A stretch of DNA of 64,000 bases from assembly GCF_023920225.1 (NCBI RefSeq), contig NZ_CP092587.1, positions 1 through 64,000 of the forward strand. Reading direction: 5' to 3'. Shown piece by piece: positions 50,768-64,000 of this stretch. The notes beneath the pieces are model-generated. The model was not told the origin of the DNA. It worked only from the letters and a program-made list of their open reading frames with translations, and did not search any database. Source of the DNA: Vibrio gazogenes (GTDB lineage: Bacteria > Pseudomonadota > Gammaproteobacteria > Enterobacterales > Vibrionaceae). A program made the translations under genes and the position numbers. The stretch's first letter is position 1. Each line of letters starts with the position of its first letter.

Positions 50768-51928
50768 ATGTACCAATCAGCCTCGCATGTTACAGAACAC
50801 GACCGACTATTGATGTGGATAAAACTCTGCCTGACACCTCGTCTGGGAACGCAGTCGTTGTTAAAGCTACTCGGCAAAGCATCGCTTGAGTCGTTGAGCC
50901 ATTATTCTGAAAAAGAGTGGCTTGCTTTGGGACTCTCGCCCGCGCAGGTCTCTTATCTGCTCTCCGGAGCTGCGAATCAAGTGGCCGAAGATTGCCTCGA
51001 ATGGCAAGTGCGTGGCAAGTATCGTCATATCGTGACTTATTTTTCACCGGATTATCCGGCACTATTGAAAGAAATTCCGTCTCCGCCACCATTGTTGTTT
51101 GTGCAGGGAGAGATTTCGCTGCTATCCGTGCCACAGATAGCCATTGTCGGCAGCCGCCATGCCAGTATGCAAGGATTGCAAGATGCGTGGCATTTTGCGA
51201 ATGGATTTGCTCAGCATCAAGTAGCAGTGACCAGTGGGTTAGCGCTAGGGATTGATGGTCAGGCTCATATGGGAGCAATCGAAGGTGGCGGTAAAACCAT
51301 TGCTGTTTTAGGGGCGGGCTTAGAGCGTATCTATCCGGCCCGGCATCGTGGGCTGGCTGAGCGGATACTTGAACAACAGTCCGGTGTTCTGGTGTCAGAA
51401 TTTTGTCCTTCAACACCACCGAAATCAATGAACTTTCCTCGCCGTAACCGAATTATCAGTGGGTTATCTCTGGGAGTGCTGGTGATTGAAGCTGCGGAAA
51501 AGAGTGGGTCATTGATTACCGCAAGATATGCTGTTGAGCAAAATCGGGATGTTTTTGTGATCCCGGGCGCGATTCATCAGCACGGTTATCGGGGAAGTAA
51601 TGCACTAATCCGTGATGGCGCTTGCTTAGTTCAGAATATTGAACAGGTACTCTCTGAAGTTGGTACGTTATCTGCTTGGGTAAAGAAAGAAGAGAAGCGA
51701 GAAGAGAAAATTCAGCAAAATGAGCTTTTTCCGCCATTAATTGACGACGAAGAATTGCCATTTGCTGAAGTGTTAGCTAACGTAGGGGTAAAAGCGACGC
51801 CAGTTGATATTCTTGCAACGCGAACCCATATACCAGTTCATGAAGTGATGAGACAGCTACTAGAGCTGGAATTATCCGGGCACGTGATTGCAGTTGCTGG
51901 TGGCTATATTCGTAAGGGGAGGGGCTAG
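50768..51928 (+). CDS. dprA: DNA-processing protein DprA
   Basis: DprA protects incoming single-stranded DNA during natural transformation and loads RecA on it. The 386 residues contain the Rossmann-like core ([32 protein letters not shown]) in the middle and a C-terminal winged-helix-like part. The start is uncertain: GGAG directly abuts the ATG at 50768, and another ATG lies at 50813. It heads dprA-smg-yrdD. With comM at 35566, it gives two transformation genes in the window. Confidence 0.94.
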   Translation: MYQSASHVTEHDRLLMWIKLCLTPRLGTQSLLKLLGKASLESLSHYSEKEWLALGLSPAQVSYLLSGAANQVAEDCLEWQVRGKYRHIVTYFSPDYPALLKEIPSPPPLLFVQGEISLLSVPQIAIVGSRHASMQGLQDAWHFANGFAQHQVAVTSGLALGIDGQAHMGAIEGGGKTIAVLGAGLERIYPARHRGLAERILEQQSGVLVSEFCPSTPPKSMNFPRRNRIISGLSLGVLVIEAAEKSGSLITARYAVEQNRDVFVIPGAIHQHGYRGSNALIRDGACLVQNIEQVLSEVGTLSAWVKKEEKREEKIQQNELFPPLIDDEELPFAEVLANVGVKATPVDILATRTHIPVHEVMRQLLELELSGHVIAVAGGYIRKGRG

Positions 51929-51930
51929 CT

Positions 51931-52407
51931 ATGATGATGGATATTCTTATGTATCTATTCGAAACTTACATCCATAGCGATGCTGAGTTACAAGTTGATC
52001 AAGATGAGTTAGAGGATGAGCTCCTGCGTGCAGGTTTTCATCAGAAAGAGATCTACAAAGCCCTTAACTGGTTGGAAGAATTGGCATGTCTACAACAAAG
52101 TGATGTGCATTCTCCGTTATCGATCAGTGCTGCAACAGCAATGCGAGTCTATACCGAGAAAGAGACTGCCCGACTTGATGTTGAATGCCGCGGATTCCTT
52201 TTGTTCTTGGAACAAATTAAAGTGCTGACCCCTGAAACTCGAGAAATGGTTATTGATCGAGTGATGGGACTAGAAACCAATGAATTTGAACTAGATGATT
52301 TGAAATGGATTATTCTGATGGTGCTATTCAATGTTCCGGGTAATGAGAGTGCCTATACGCTGATGGAAGAATGGTTGTATACCAAAGAGCAAGGCATTTT
52401 GCACTGA
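51931..52407 (+). CDS. smg: Smg family protein (DUF494)
   Basis: A 158-residue protein of unknown function that is conserved in gammaproteobacteria between dprA and a topA-like zinc-ribbon gene. Its acidic N-terminal half ([15 protein letters not shown] start, then [14 protein letters not shown]) and the ending [17 protein letters not shown] match the family. It begins two bases after the dprA stop, so coupling is likely. Confidence 0.92.
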   Translation: MMMDILMYLFETYIHSDAELQVDQDELEDELLRAGFHQKEIYKALNWLEELACLQQSDVHSPLSISAATAMRVYTEKETARLDVECRGFLLFLEQIKVLTPETREMVIDRVMGLETNEFELDDLKWIILMVLFNVPGNESAYTLMEEWLYTKEQGILH

Positions 52408-52417
52408 TAGAGATTCA

Positions 52418-52987
52418 ATGAGTCGTCATATAGATCAGCAATTATTTTCTGCACATGAACATGCTTTGGATGAAGTTGAGTCATGTCCCCAATGTGGTAG
52501 TGCGTTACAGTTGCGTCATGGTAAACACGGACCATTCTGGGGCTGCTCTGCCTATCCTGCATGTGATTATATTCGCCCGCGTCACCAGCAAGATGGTCAT
52601 ATTATCAAAGCCTTAGGTGTGCCCTGCCCTGAGTGTGGCAATGAGTTGGTATTAAGGCAGGGCCGTTATGGCATGTTTATCGGCTGTAGCCATTTCCCGC
52701 AATGTCATCATATTGAATCTTCCGATCCGCCCAAGACTGAACAACCCCGAGAGGTGTGTTGTCCGGAATGTCACACCGGTCAATTGGTTGAACGAAAATC
52801 CCGGTTTGGTAAGACTTTCTGGGCTTGCGATCAGTATCCGAAGTGTAAGTTTGCGATCAATGCTCCGCCAGTGATTGGGCAATGTAGCGAATGTGGTTTC
52901 CCGCTGTTGATTGAAAAAAAATCGGCATCCGGTATGACATTGATGTGTGCTGCCCGGCGGTGTGGTCATGTTCAAGAGACTGAATAG
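52418..52987 (+). CDS. yrdD: Topoisomerase-type zinc-ribbon protein (YrdD-like)
   Basis: A 189-residue protein made of four C4 zinc ribbons like those at the C-terminus of topoisomerase I: CPQCGSAL, CPECGNEL, CPECHTGQL and CSECGFPLL, each with a matching CxxC or C-x(n)-C downstream (for example GCSAYPAC, GCSHFPQC, ACDQYPKC). It probably binds single-stranded nucleic acid. It follows smg by ten bases. Confidence 0.92.
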   Translation: MSRHIDQQLFSAHEHALDEVESCPQCGSALQLRHGKHGPFWGCSAYPACDYIRPRHQQDGHIIKALGVPCPECGNELVLRQGRYGMFIGCSHFPQCHHIESSDPPKTEQPREVCCPECHTGQLVERKSRFGKTFWACDQYPKCKFAINAPPVIGQCSECGFPLLIEKKSASGMTLMCAARRCGHVQETE

Positions 52988-53006
52988 CTGAATGATGAAA
53001 TAAGTT

Positions 53007-53030
53007 ACCAAGGGCAGTGATACCCTTGGT
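53007..53030. terminator. Possible bidirectional terminator between yrdD and purK
   Basis: ACCAAGGG and CCCTTGGT form an eight-pair perfect stem. No long T tract follows on either side. It lies between two convergent genes. Confidence 0.5.
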
Positions 53031-53098
53031 TGATGAGTCGGTTATTTAAGCTCTGGTTTGAAAAATGTATCAAACCATGGACTGCATGATATCACTGA

Positions 53099-54229
53099 TT
53101 ATTTATGTTGGCTGGCGAATTGATGGACTGCTGGAAATGCATCTGCCGGAAGTATGTCAGCCAGCGAACAGATGATCCGCTCCAGCTCTGCATAGTAATC
53201 TGCACTGACATTGATATGTCCCATCTTTCTGCCTGAACGTTTTTCTTTACCATACCAGTGGATATGACATCCTTCCGTTGCCAGAATCTCTGAGGGGAGT
53301 GTATCTTCGCCCAGAATATTCACCATACATGTGGGGCGAATCAGTTTTGTACTGCCCAGAGGTAAACCACATACTGCACGTAAATGATTCTCAAACTGGC
53401 ATGTATCTGCGCCCTGTTGAGTCCAGTGTCCTGAGTTGTGTACCCGAGGCGCGATCTCGTTGACAAGTAACTGCCCCTGAACATCAAAAAATTCCAGCGC
53501 AAGGACACCCACGTAATTGAGCGTATTCGCAACTGCTTCAAACATGGTTTTGCCCTGTTGCTGTAACATTTGCGCATCAATGGATGTTGATAGACTCAGT
53601 ACACCATCGGTGTGGATATTTTCTGATAGTGGGTAAACAACCCATTGCCCATCTTTGCCACGAGCTCCAACCAGTGATACTTCGCGATCAAAGGGGACAA
53701 ATTCCTCAGCAACAATCGCTTGATTGTCACTGGCTTCAATACATTGTTGCATTTCAGGCCAGATTGCATCGGCATCGGTTGTTGATTTTAGTCGCCATTG
53801 ACCTTTTCCGTCATACCCGCCTAAAGCACTCTTCAGAACCATTGGTATACCGACATGGCGAATCGCACTGTCAAAATCATCTCTGGTTTTGATGACAAAA
53901 TACTTGGCATTTTTGACGCCGGCTTCATCAAGCAGTGCTTTTTCGAGACGACGGTCACCACCGGTTTTGATGGCTTGCGCGCCGGGGAGTAGTTTCCCAC
54001 TCTGTTCACACTGGTGGAGAACATCATGTGGAATGTGTTCAAATTCGGCAGTAATGACATCCGCTTGCTGAATAGCATTTTCCAAACCATGCCCTTGTAC
54101 TTCCTGAGTCAGCGGATGAATCATCTGCCCACTGACCACATCGAAGGCGCTAATGTGAATGTTCAAGGGCGCTCCGGCAAGTGACATCATCCGCGCGAGT
54201 TGGCCTGCGCCTAAGACAAGTACGTGCAT
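53099..54229 (-). CDS. purK: N5-carboxyaminoimidazole ribonucleotide synthetase PurK
   Basis: PurK uses ATP and bicarbonate to carboxylate AIR in purine synthesis. The 376 residues contain the ATP-grasp fold. GAGQLARMM begins the N-terminal domain, [13 protein letters not shown] is the glycine-rich ATP loop, and [14 protein letters not shown] is the metal-binding segment. It lies five bases after purE. Confidence 0.98.
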   Translation of the reverse strand: MHVLVLGAGQLARMMSLAGAPLNIHISAFDVVSGQMIHPLTQEVQGHGLENAIQQADVITAEFEHIPHDVLHQCEQSGKLLPGAQAIKTGGDRRLEKALLDEAGVKNAKYFVIKTRDDFDSAIRHVGIPMVLKSALGGYDGKGQWRLKSTTDADAIWPEMQQCIEASDNQAIVAEEFVPFDREVSLVGARGKDGQWVVYPLSENIHTDGVLSLSTSIDAQMLQQQGKTMFEAVANTLNYVGVLALEFFDVQGQLLVNEIAPRVHNSGHWTQQGADTCQFENHLRAVCGLPLGSTKLIRPTCMVNILGEDTLPSEILATEGCHIHWYGKEKRSGRKMGHINVSADYYAELERIICSLADILPADAFPAVHQFASQHK

Positions 54230-54234
54230 ACTGG

Positions 54235-54720
54235 TTATTCCTCGGTTGGGTCTGGATGGGCAAGAACGGTATCTGTTTGCGATTGACGAAACGCTTCAAC
54301 TTTTTGCATGACCTGTTCATCGTGAACACCAATGATTTGCGCTGCCAGAATACCTGCGTTCGCTGCACCAGCTTCACCAATTGCTAAGGTGCCGACCGCG
54401 ATACCTTTAGGCATCTGAACGATAGAAAGTAGCGAATCCATTCCTTTTAGCGCCTTGGATTGAACCGGAACACCCAGCACGGGTAGACTGGTAAAAGCTG
54501 CGGCCATGCCCGGCAAATGAGCAGCGCCGCCAGCACCGGCGATGATCACTTTGAGACCACGTGCTTTGGCTTGACTTGCATAGTCGGCCAGTAACTGAGG
54601 TGTACGGTGTGCTGAAACGACCTTGGTTTCATATTCTACACCGAATTGCTCTAACATTTCTGCGGCGAGCTTCATCGTTGGCCAATCGGACTTCGAGCCC
54701 ATTATAATTCCGACTTTCAT
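54235..54720 (-). CDS. purE: N5-carboxyaminoimidazole ribonucleotide mutase PurE
   Basis: PurE converts N5-CAIR to CAIR. The start [16 protein letters not shown] at 54720 follows GGAG and gives 161 residues. Eleven upstream in-frame codons are not typical. GSKSDW and SAHRTPQLL are the substrate loops. It heads purEK under the PurR box at 54814. Confidence 0.98.
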   Translation of the reverse strand: MKVGIIMGSKSDWPTMKLAAEMLEQFGVEYETKVVSAHRTPQLLADYASQAKARGLKVIIAGAGGAAHLPGMAAAFTSLPVLGVPVQSKALKGMDSLLSIVQMPKGIAVGTLAIGEAGAANAGILAAQIIGVHDEQVMQKVEAFRQSQTDTVLAHPDPTEE

Positions 54721-54813
54721 CTCAGACTCCTTCAGGTTTATTGCAATACTCAAGTATGTTTATGCTGTCAACGTGCGACAATTTTGCGCGCATTATACGG
54801 GGAAATTTGCCGA

Positions 54814-54829
54814 AGGAAAACGTTTGCGT
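54814..54829. promoter_or_regulatory. PurR operator
   Basis: AGGAAAACGTTTGCGT reads on the other strand as ACGCAAACGTTTTCCT, which fits the PurR consensus with the central ACGTTT. It lies about 94 bases upstream of purE and would repress purEK when hypoxanthine or guanine is abundant. Confidence 0.85.
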
Positions 54830-54924
54830 CCGGAAGGTTCCCCCGATAACGTATTTTCGGACAAAATTGATTTCGTTTTCTGGCATGATCGTTTGTACAC
54901 TAGTGGCATCATCATTCGAGCATA

Positions 54925-56426
<1,502 letters not shown>

Positions 56427-56492
56427 CAGTGTTCGTCGGGAGTGATAGGGTCAAAAGATTCTTTTCTATTTTCTTTGAGTGAAGGCAAGGAT

Positions 56493-57356
56493 ATGGCTTA
56501 TCAGGATCAGTATGCAGTATTCGGCAATCCAATCGGTCACAGCAAATCTCCTTTTATACAGACATTGTTTGCTCGACAGACCAACCAAGACATGGTCTAT
56601 ACGGCTGAGTTGGCGCCGATAGATGGTTTTAAAACAGCAGTAGATGCGTTTTTCTCTCGAGGGGGAAAGGGATGTAATGTGACTGTTCCCTTTAAAGAGG
56701 AAGCATACGCGTTTGCCGATCTGTTGACCGAGCGCGCCAAAATTGCTGGTGCGGTCAATACATTAAAGAAACTCGATGATGGCGGCATTCTCGGGGACAA
56801 TACCGATGGTGCTGGTCTAGTTCAGGATTTATTGCAGTATCAGGTGCCCTTGAAGGGAGCGAAAATTTTGTTAATTGGTGCGGGTGGTGCAGCAAGAGGC
56901 GTGATTCATCCTTTATTAGCACAATCTCCCGACTCGATTGTGATTACCAACCGGACTTTCACCAAAGCACAAGATCTTGCTACTTTTTTCCAAGAACATA
57001 ACCGTCAAAATCAAGACTCGTTAACATCCGTACCAGTCTCGGCTCAACCGATGTCAGAGATCCATACGGCATTTGATGTGGTGATTAATTCGACGTCAGC
57101 AAGTCTGTCCGGAGCGCTGCCGGATATTTCCAGTGATATCTTTGCAGAAAGAAGTGTTGCTTATGACATGATGTATGGCAAAGGGCTCACGGTTTTTAAT
57201 CACTGGGCCGTGGAGAATGGTTGTGCTCATGCCTATGATGGCTTGGGGATGTTAGTTGGGCAAGCGGCGGAAAGCTTCATGCTATGGCGTGGCATTCGCC
57301 CCGGCACTCGGCAGATATTAAGAGAGCTGAGACGCAATTTGGAAGGCAGCCTATGA
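56493..57356 (+). CDS. aroE: Shikimate dehydrogenase
   Basis: AroE reduces 3-dehydroshikimate with NADPH in aromatic amino acid synthesis. The start [20 protein letters not shown] at 56493 follows GAAGG and gives 287 residues. Upstream in-frame codons from 56442 are not conserved. The shikimate-site lysine lies in [10 protein letters not shown], and the NADP loop is IGAGGAARG. Its stop overlaps the next start. Confidence 0.98.
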   Translation: MAYQDQYAVFGNPIGHSKSPFIQTLFARQTNQDMVYTAELAPIDGFKTAVDAFFSRGGKGCNVTVPFKEEAYAFADLLTERAKIAGAVNTLKKLDDGGILGDNTDGAGLVQDLLQYQVPLKGAKILLIGAGGAARGVIHPLLAQSPDSIVITNRTFTKAQDLATFFQEHNRQNQDSLTSVPVSAQPMSEIHTAFDVVINSTSASLSGALPDISSDIFAERSVAYDMMYGKGLTVFNHWAVENGCAHAYDGLGMLVGQAAESFMLWRGIRPGTRQILRELRRNLEGSL

Positions 57357-57625
57357 ATCAGTCGATTCTTTTTCCCGATGTGCAGTCTTGGGATCAAGCA
57401 ATGCAGCAAATCCGTTTCCCTGCTCAATGTCAGGGCGCGTTAATTGAGTGTACTGTTGCCGTTACTGTTCTGGAACAAATTGCCAACCAGCAGATAACGA
57501 ATGAAGAAGAAGCTGTCAGTATTTTCTCTCAATATCGTTTCGATTGCGAAGAATTGGCCGAGCAGCTGATTGAGGATGAAGCATACAATGCGCTCGGGCA
57601 AATCGAACTGACCGTCTCTAATTAG
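57353..57625 (+). CDS. DUF1488 family protein
   Basis: A 90-residue cytoplasmic protein of unknown function. The ATG overlaps the aroE stop (ATGA), which argues for translational coupling. The N-terminal [14 protein letters not shown] and the acidic middle ([23 protein letters not shown], given here in outline) match the DUF1488 family. It ends convergent with the carbonic anhydrase-like gene, overlapping by four bases. Confidence 0.85.
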   Translation: MNQSILFPDVQSWDQAMQQIRFPAQCQGALIECTVAVTVLEQIANQQITNEEEAVSIFSQYRFDCEELAEQLIEDEAYNALGQIELTVSN

Positions 57626-58170
57626 CCGATATCTTCTACTTGATGAAGAAAGTCATCTTTATTCTGAACATAGTTCTCTGCAGATTTAACTAAGAAGGCT
57701 CGCTCTTCATCCGTGAGTGGGCGAGCCTGTTTGACAGGATTGCCCATATAAAGGTAGCCGCTTTGTAATGTTTTGTTGGGTGGGACCAAACTACCTGCAC
57801 CAATCACAACTTCACTCTCTACAGTCACCCCATCAAGAATAATGCTGCCCATGCCAACCAGAACTCTGTCCTGAATCGTACAACCATGTAGCATTGCTTT
57901 ATGACCTACAGTGACATCATCGCCAATAATCAGTGGGTAACCATTCGGGTTCGCGGCATTTTTGTGAGTGACGTGAAGAACCGAACCATCCTGAATATTA
58001 CTTCTTTTCCCGATATGGATATGGTTAACATCGCCTCGGGCTGCCACCAAAGGCCAGATACTCGAATCATCCCCGATTCGGATATCACCGACTAATACAG
58101 CCGTACAATCCACATAAACACGTCGACCAAGTTCTGGGGCAATCCCTTTATAGCGCCGAATTGAACTCAT
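57622..58170 (-). CDS. Gamma carbonic anhydrase family protein (YrdA-like)
   Basis: A 182-residue left-handed beta-helix protein. Hexapeptide-repeat turns are visible throughout (VLVGDIRIGDDSSIWP, IHIGKRSNIQDGSVLHV, GDDVTVGHKAMLHGC), and the histidines in these turns match the zinc ligands of gamma-class enzymes. Function in E. coli YrdA is uncertain, so carbonic anhydrase activity is not assured. It lies just upstream of the rRNA promoters, on the opposite strand. Confidence 0.93.
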   Translation of the reverse strand: MSSIRRYKGIAPELGRRVYVDCTAVLVGDIRIGDDSSIWPLVAARGDVNHIHIGKRSNIQDGSVLHVTHKNAANPNGYPLIIGDDVTVGHKAMLHGCTIQDRVLVGMGSIILDGVTVESEVVIGAGSLVPPNKTLQSGYLYMGNPVKQARPLTDEERAFLVKSAENYVQNKDDFLHQVEDIG

Positions 58171-58312
58171 GATGCTCTCCTCAAAATGTTAGTTTTTTGT
58201 TTTTCGTGATGTCGAATAAGGATAATGGCTTTTCTGTTTGGAGTAAAAATAGACTTTCTGCCTAAAAAACACCCGGTTGATTAGAAACATAGGAAAACTT
58301 ATCAAAAAGGGC

Positions 58313-58340
58313 TTGCCAATCGAAAGGCGATGCCTATAAT
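58313..58340 (+). promoter_or_regulatory. rRNA operon promoter P1
   Basis: TTGCCA (58313-58318) and TATAAT (58335-58340) are 16 bases apart, followed by the GC-rich discriminator GCCCCTCGC. An A-rich tract upstream (ACTTATCAAAAAGG) fits an UP element. This is the arrangement of stringently controlled rRNA promoters. Confidence 0.85.
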
Positions 58341-58425
58341 GCCCCTCGCTGACACGGGATAGCGGTGAGAAATCCCCATCTGTGTCAGTCCGGTCTTCAC
58401 CGAAAAATAAATCTGAAAAAAGTGT

Positions 58426-58453
58426 TTGACACCAAGATTTATCTCGCTAGAAT
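58426..58453 (+). promoter_or_regulatory. rRNA operon promoter P2
   Basis: TTGACA (58426-58431) and TAGAAT (58448-58453) are 16 bases apart. The GC-rich GGCCGCC that follows is again the discriminator type. It lies about 113 bases downstream of P1. Confidence 0.85.
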
Positions 58454-58489
58454 GGCCGCCTCTTCGAACGGAGAACGTTTTGAAGAATC

Positions 58490-58502
58490 GCTCTTTAACA
58501 AT
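58490..58502 (+). promoter_or_regulatory. boxA antitermination site of the rRNA leader
   Basis: GCTCTTTAACAAT is the boxA that loads NusB-S10 to suppress Rho termination in rRNA transcription. Confidence 0.9.
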
Positions 58503-58507
58503 ATAGA

Positions 58508-58533
58508 CCAATCAATCTGTGTGGGCACTCGTC
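58508..58533 (+). other. 5' arm of the 16S precursor processing stem
   Basis: CCAATCAATCTGTGTGGGCA and the following CTCGTC are complementary to 60284-60310 after the 16S gene, forming the long duplex that RNase III cuts. The remaining leader to 58726 contains smaller hairpins and no gene. Confidence 0.85.
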
Positions 58534-58726
58534 GATAAATATCCAATAAGATTTTATCAATGAACCGAGTGACCAATATCAAGTTGGAAAGCAGTTTACT
58601 GTAATCTGACAAGAGCACAGTCAATTCAGCATTACGTATGTAATGTGACTTTTTGCTTTCGCTTTTTTAAAAGCGGAGACGAAAAGCAGTATTCATTGAG
58701 CCGACACTTCGGTGTCACAAAAACTT

Positions 58727-60268
<1,542 letters not shown>

Positions 60269-60283
60269 CGAAAAGATATTTTG

Positions 60284-60310
60284 GATGAGTGTCCACACAG
60301 ATTGATTTGG
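60284..60310 (+). other. 3' arm of the 16S precursor processing stem
   Basis: GATGAGTGTCCACACAGATT and the following GATTTGG are complementary to the leader arm at 58508-58533. Confidence 0.85.
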
Positions 60311-60327
60311 TTTATGTAGAGTGCATT

Positions 60328-60403
60328 GTCCCGTTCGTCTAGAGGCCTAGGACACCGCCCTTTCACGGCGGTAACAGGGGTTCGACTCCCCTACGGGATA
60401 CCA
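60328..60403 (+). tRNA. tRNA-Glu (UUC)
   Basis: The 76-nt cloverleaf includes the encoded CCA end. GTCCCGT pairs with ACGGGAT, the anticodon arm CCGCC/GGCGG holds TTC at 60362-60364, and the T loop is TTCGACT. It is the sole tRNA in the 16S-23S spacer of this operon. Confidence 0.99.
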
Positions 60404-60461
60404 TTTTTAAATGTATTTAAACAGTATGTTTAAAAATGGTTTACTGATTTAAAAGTAAACT

Positions 60462-60475
60462 TGCTCTTTAACAAT
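60462..60475 (+). promoter_or_regulatory. Spacer boxA antitermination site
   Basis: TGCTCTTTAACAAT repeats the leader boxA ahead of the 23S gene. The rest of the 60404-60701 spacer has no gene. It ends in the 5' arm of the 23S processing stem (CTTCTTCGGGTTGTATGGTT, pairing with sequence after the gene end). Confidence 0.9.
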
Positions 60476-60701
60476 TTGGAAAGCTGACAAAATAATGTGT
60501 GTTTCTTTGGAAACAGACGATTATTTGTAAAAGTTCTCAATTCTTTCTCGAAAGAGAAAGACCAACACAATCAAGTGTTCTTGGAATGACACAATTTGTG
60601 TCTATTCAATTGAGTCCGGCAAAACCAGTCTCTCGCTCATGTAAAATAATGAGAGACACCTAGGTTACTGATATGCAGCTCGAAACTTCTTCGGGTTGTA
60701 T

Positions 60702-63591
<2,890 letters not shown>

Positions 63592-63669
63592 ACAACACCG
63601 AAGGGGTTTTAGGGCTCAGTAAGAGACTTGATTGTGTAGAGAGAATCAGCTTTTCGAATTGAAAGAATT

Positions 63670-63789
63670 TGCTTGGCGACGATAGCGTTTTGGACCCACC
63701 TGACTCCATGCCGAACTCAGTCGTGAAACGAAACAGCGCCGATGGTAGTGTGGGGTCTCCCCATGTGAGAGTAGGACATCGCCAGGCTT
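63670..63789 (+). rRNA. rrf: 5S ribosomal RNA
   Basis: A 120-nt gene from TGCTTGGCGACGATAGCG to TCGCCAGGCTT, whose ends pair. Conserved CCGAACTCAG and the closing GAGAGTAGG are present. The end position is by alignment to the usual 120 nt. Confidence 0.97.
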
Positions 63790-63797
63790 TAATTTAT

Positions 63798-63938
63798 CGT
63801 TTGTCTACGGAAGCTTGATGCTTTTGATAGCTGCGATGCTCATGTGCACTTGCACACTGCGCGTCTCACTTCAAAATCCTCAGCGCACAGCGACAAACGT
63901 CTAAATAAAGCAGTTTTTGATAGTAAGACTTTATTTAG
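63798..63938. terminator. Post-5S hairpin region, probable rRNA terminators
   Basis: Two inverted repeats follow the 5S gene. CGTTTGTC (63798) and GACAAACG (63892) enclose 86 bases. CTAAATAAAG (63901) and CTTTATTTAG (63929) are perfect ten-base arms around an 18-base loop. Neither is a textbook intrinsic terminator. Confidence 0.5.
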
Positions 63939-63950
63939 GTAACAATTTGT

Positions 63951-64000
63951 GGAGAGATGGCTGAGTGGTTGAAAGCACCGGTCTTGAAAACCGGCGTACG
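63951..64000 (+). tRNA. tRNA-Ser (UGA), cut by the window end
   Basis: The first 50 nt read GGAGAGATGGCTGAGTGGTT, then an anticodon arm CCGGT/ACCGG with loop CTTGAAA, anticodon TGA. The variable arm, T arm and acceptor end lie beyond the window. Confidence 0.95.

Overview
The window reads as a stretch of chromosome 1 of a Vibrio (Vibrionaceae). It opens exactly at the dnaA start codon and runs dnaA-dnaN-recF-gyrB, glySQ, ilvGMEDA, comM, dsbA, trkAH, rsmB-fmt-def, dprA, purEK, hemF-aroE and a full rRNA operon. To my recollection this is the dnaA-proximal gene order of Vibrio chromosome 1. The rRNA sequences and the ilv, pur and rrn control signals also fit a gammaproteobacterium. I cannot name the species.

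Layout. 1-6157: replication genes. 6158-6995: a small heat-shock protein with a sigma-32-type promoter and a possible RNA thermometer. 7189-9683: a degenerate tandem repeat, the msrPQ periplasmic methionine-sulfoxide repair pair and a GNAT acetyltransferase. 9795-11048: avtA. 11306-21343: a seven-gene guanidine-assimilation operon with a guanidine-I riboswitch, a sigma-54 promoter and an NtrC-like site. 21418-24478: glycyl-tRNA synthetase. 24650-25412: a manganese riboswitch and its UPF0016 exporter. 25834-26553: an orphan type VI secretion hcp gene with a sigma-54 promoter and three identical-plan palindromes upstream. 26886-28755: a TPR lipoprotein, tusA, a small membrane protein and an unexplained nested hairpin. 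28780-35353: ilvGMEDA with its leader peptide and attenuator. 35566-43246: comM, an acyltransferase, dsbA, srkA, a chemoreceptor, yihD and a 55-codon gene with its own terminator. 43247-58170: spo0M-like, trhA, trkAH, rsmB-fmt-def, dprA-smg-yrdD, purEK, tsaC-hemF-aroE and small companions. 58313-64000: rRNA operon (16S, tRNA-Glu, 23S, 5S) and a tRNA-Ser cut by the window end.

How the genes work together. Most of the window is conserved housekeeping DNA. The blocks that look accessory are msrPQ plus GNAT, the guanidine operon and the orphan hcp. The guanidine operon is the most coherent system. A periplasmic binding protein, a permease and an ATPase would import guanidine. A biotin carboxylase would carboxylate it, two DUF1989 proteins would deiminate the carboxyguanidine, and allophanate hydrolase would finish to ammonia and CO2. 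Homologues are routinely labelled urea carboxylase, but the riboswitch argues for guanidine. The sigma-54/NtrC signals suggest that expression also needs nitrogen limitation.

I found no CRISPR array, insertion sequence or prophage. The best candidates for something undescribed are the palindrome array before hcp, the 55-residue protein at 42741-42908, the nested hairpin at 28600-28667 and the tandem repeat before msrP.
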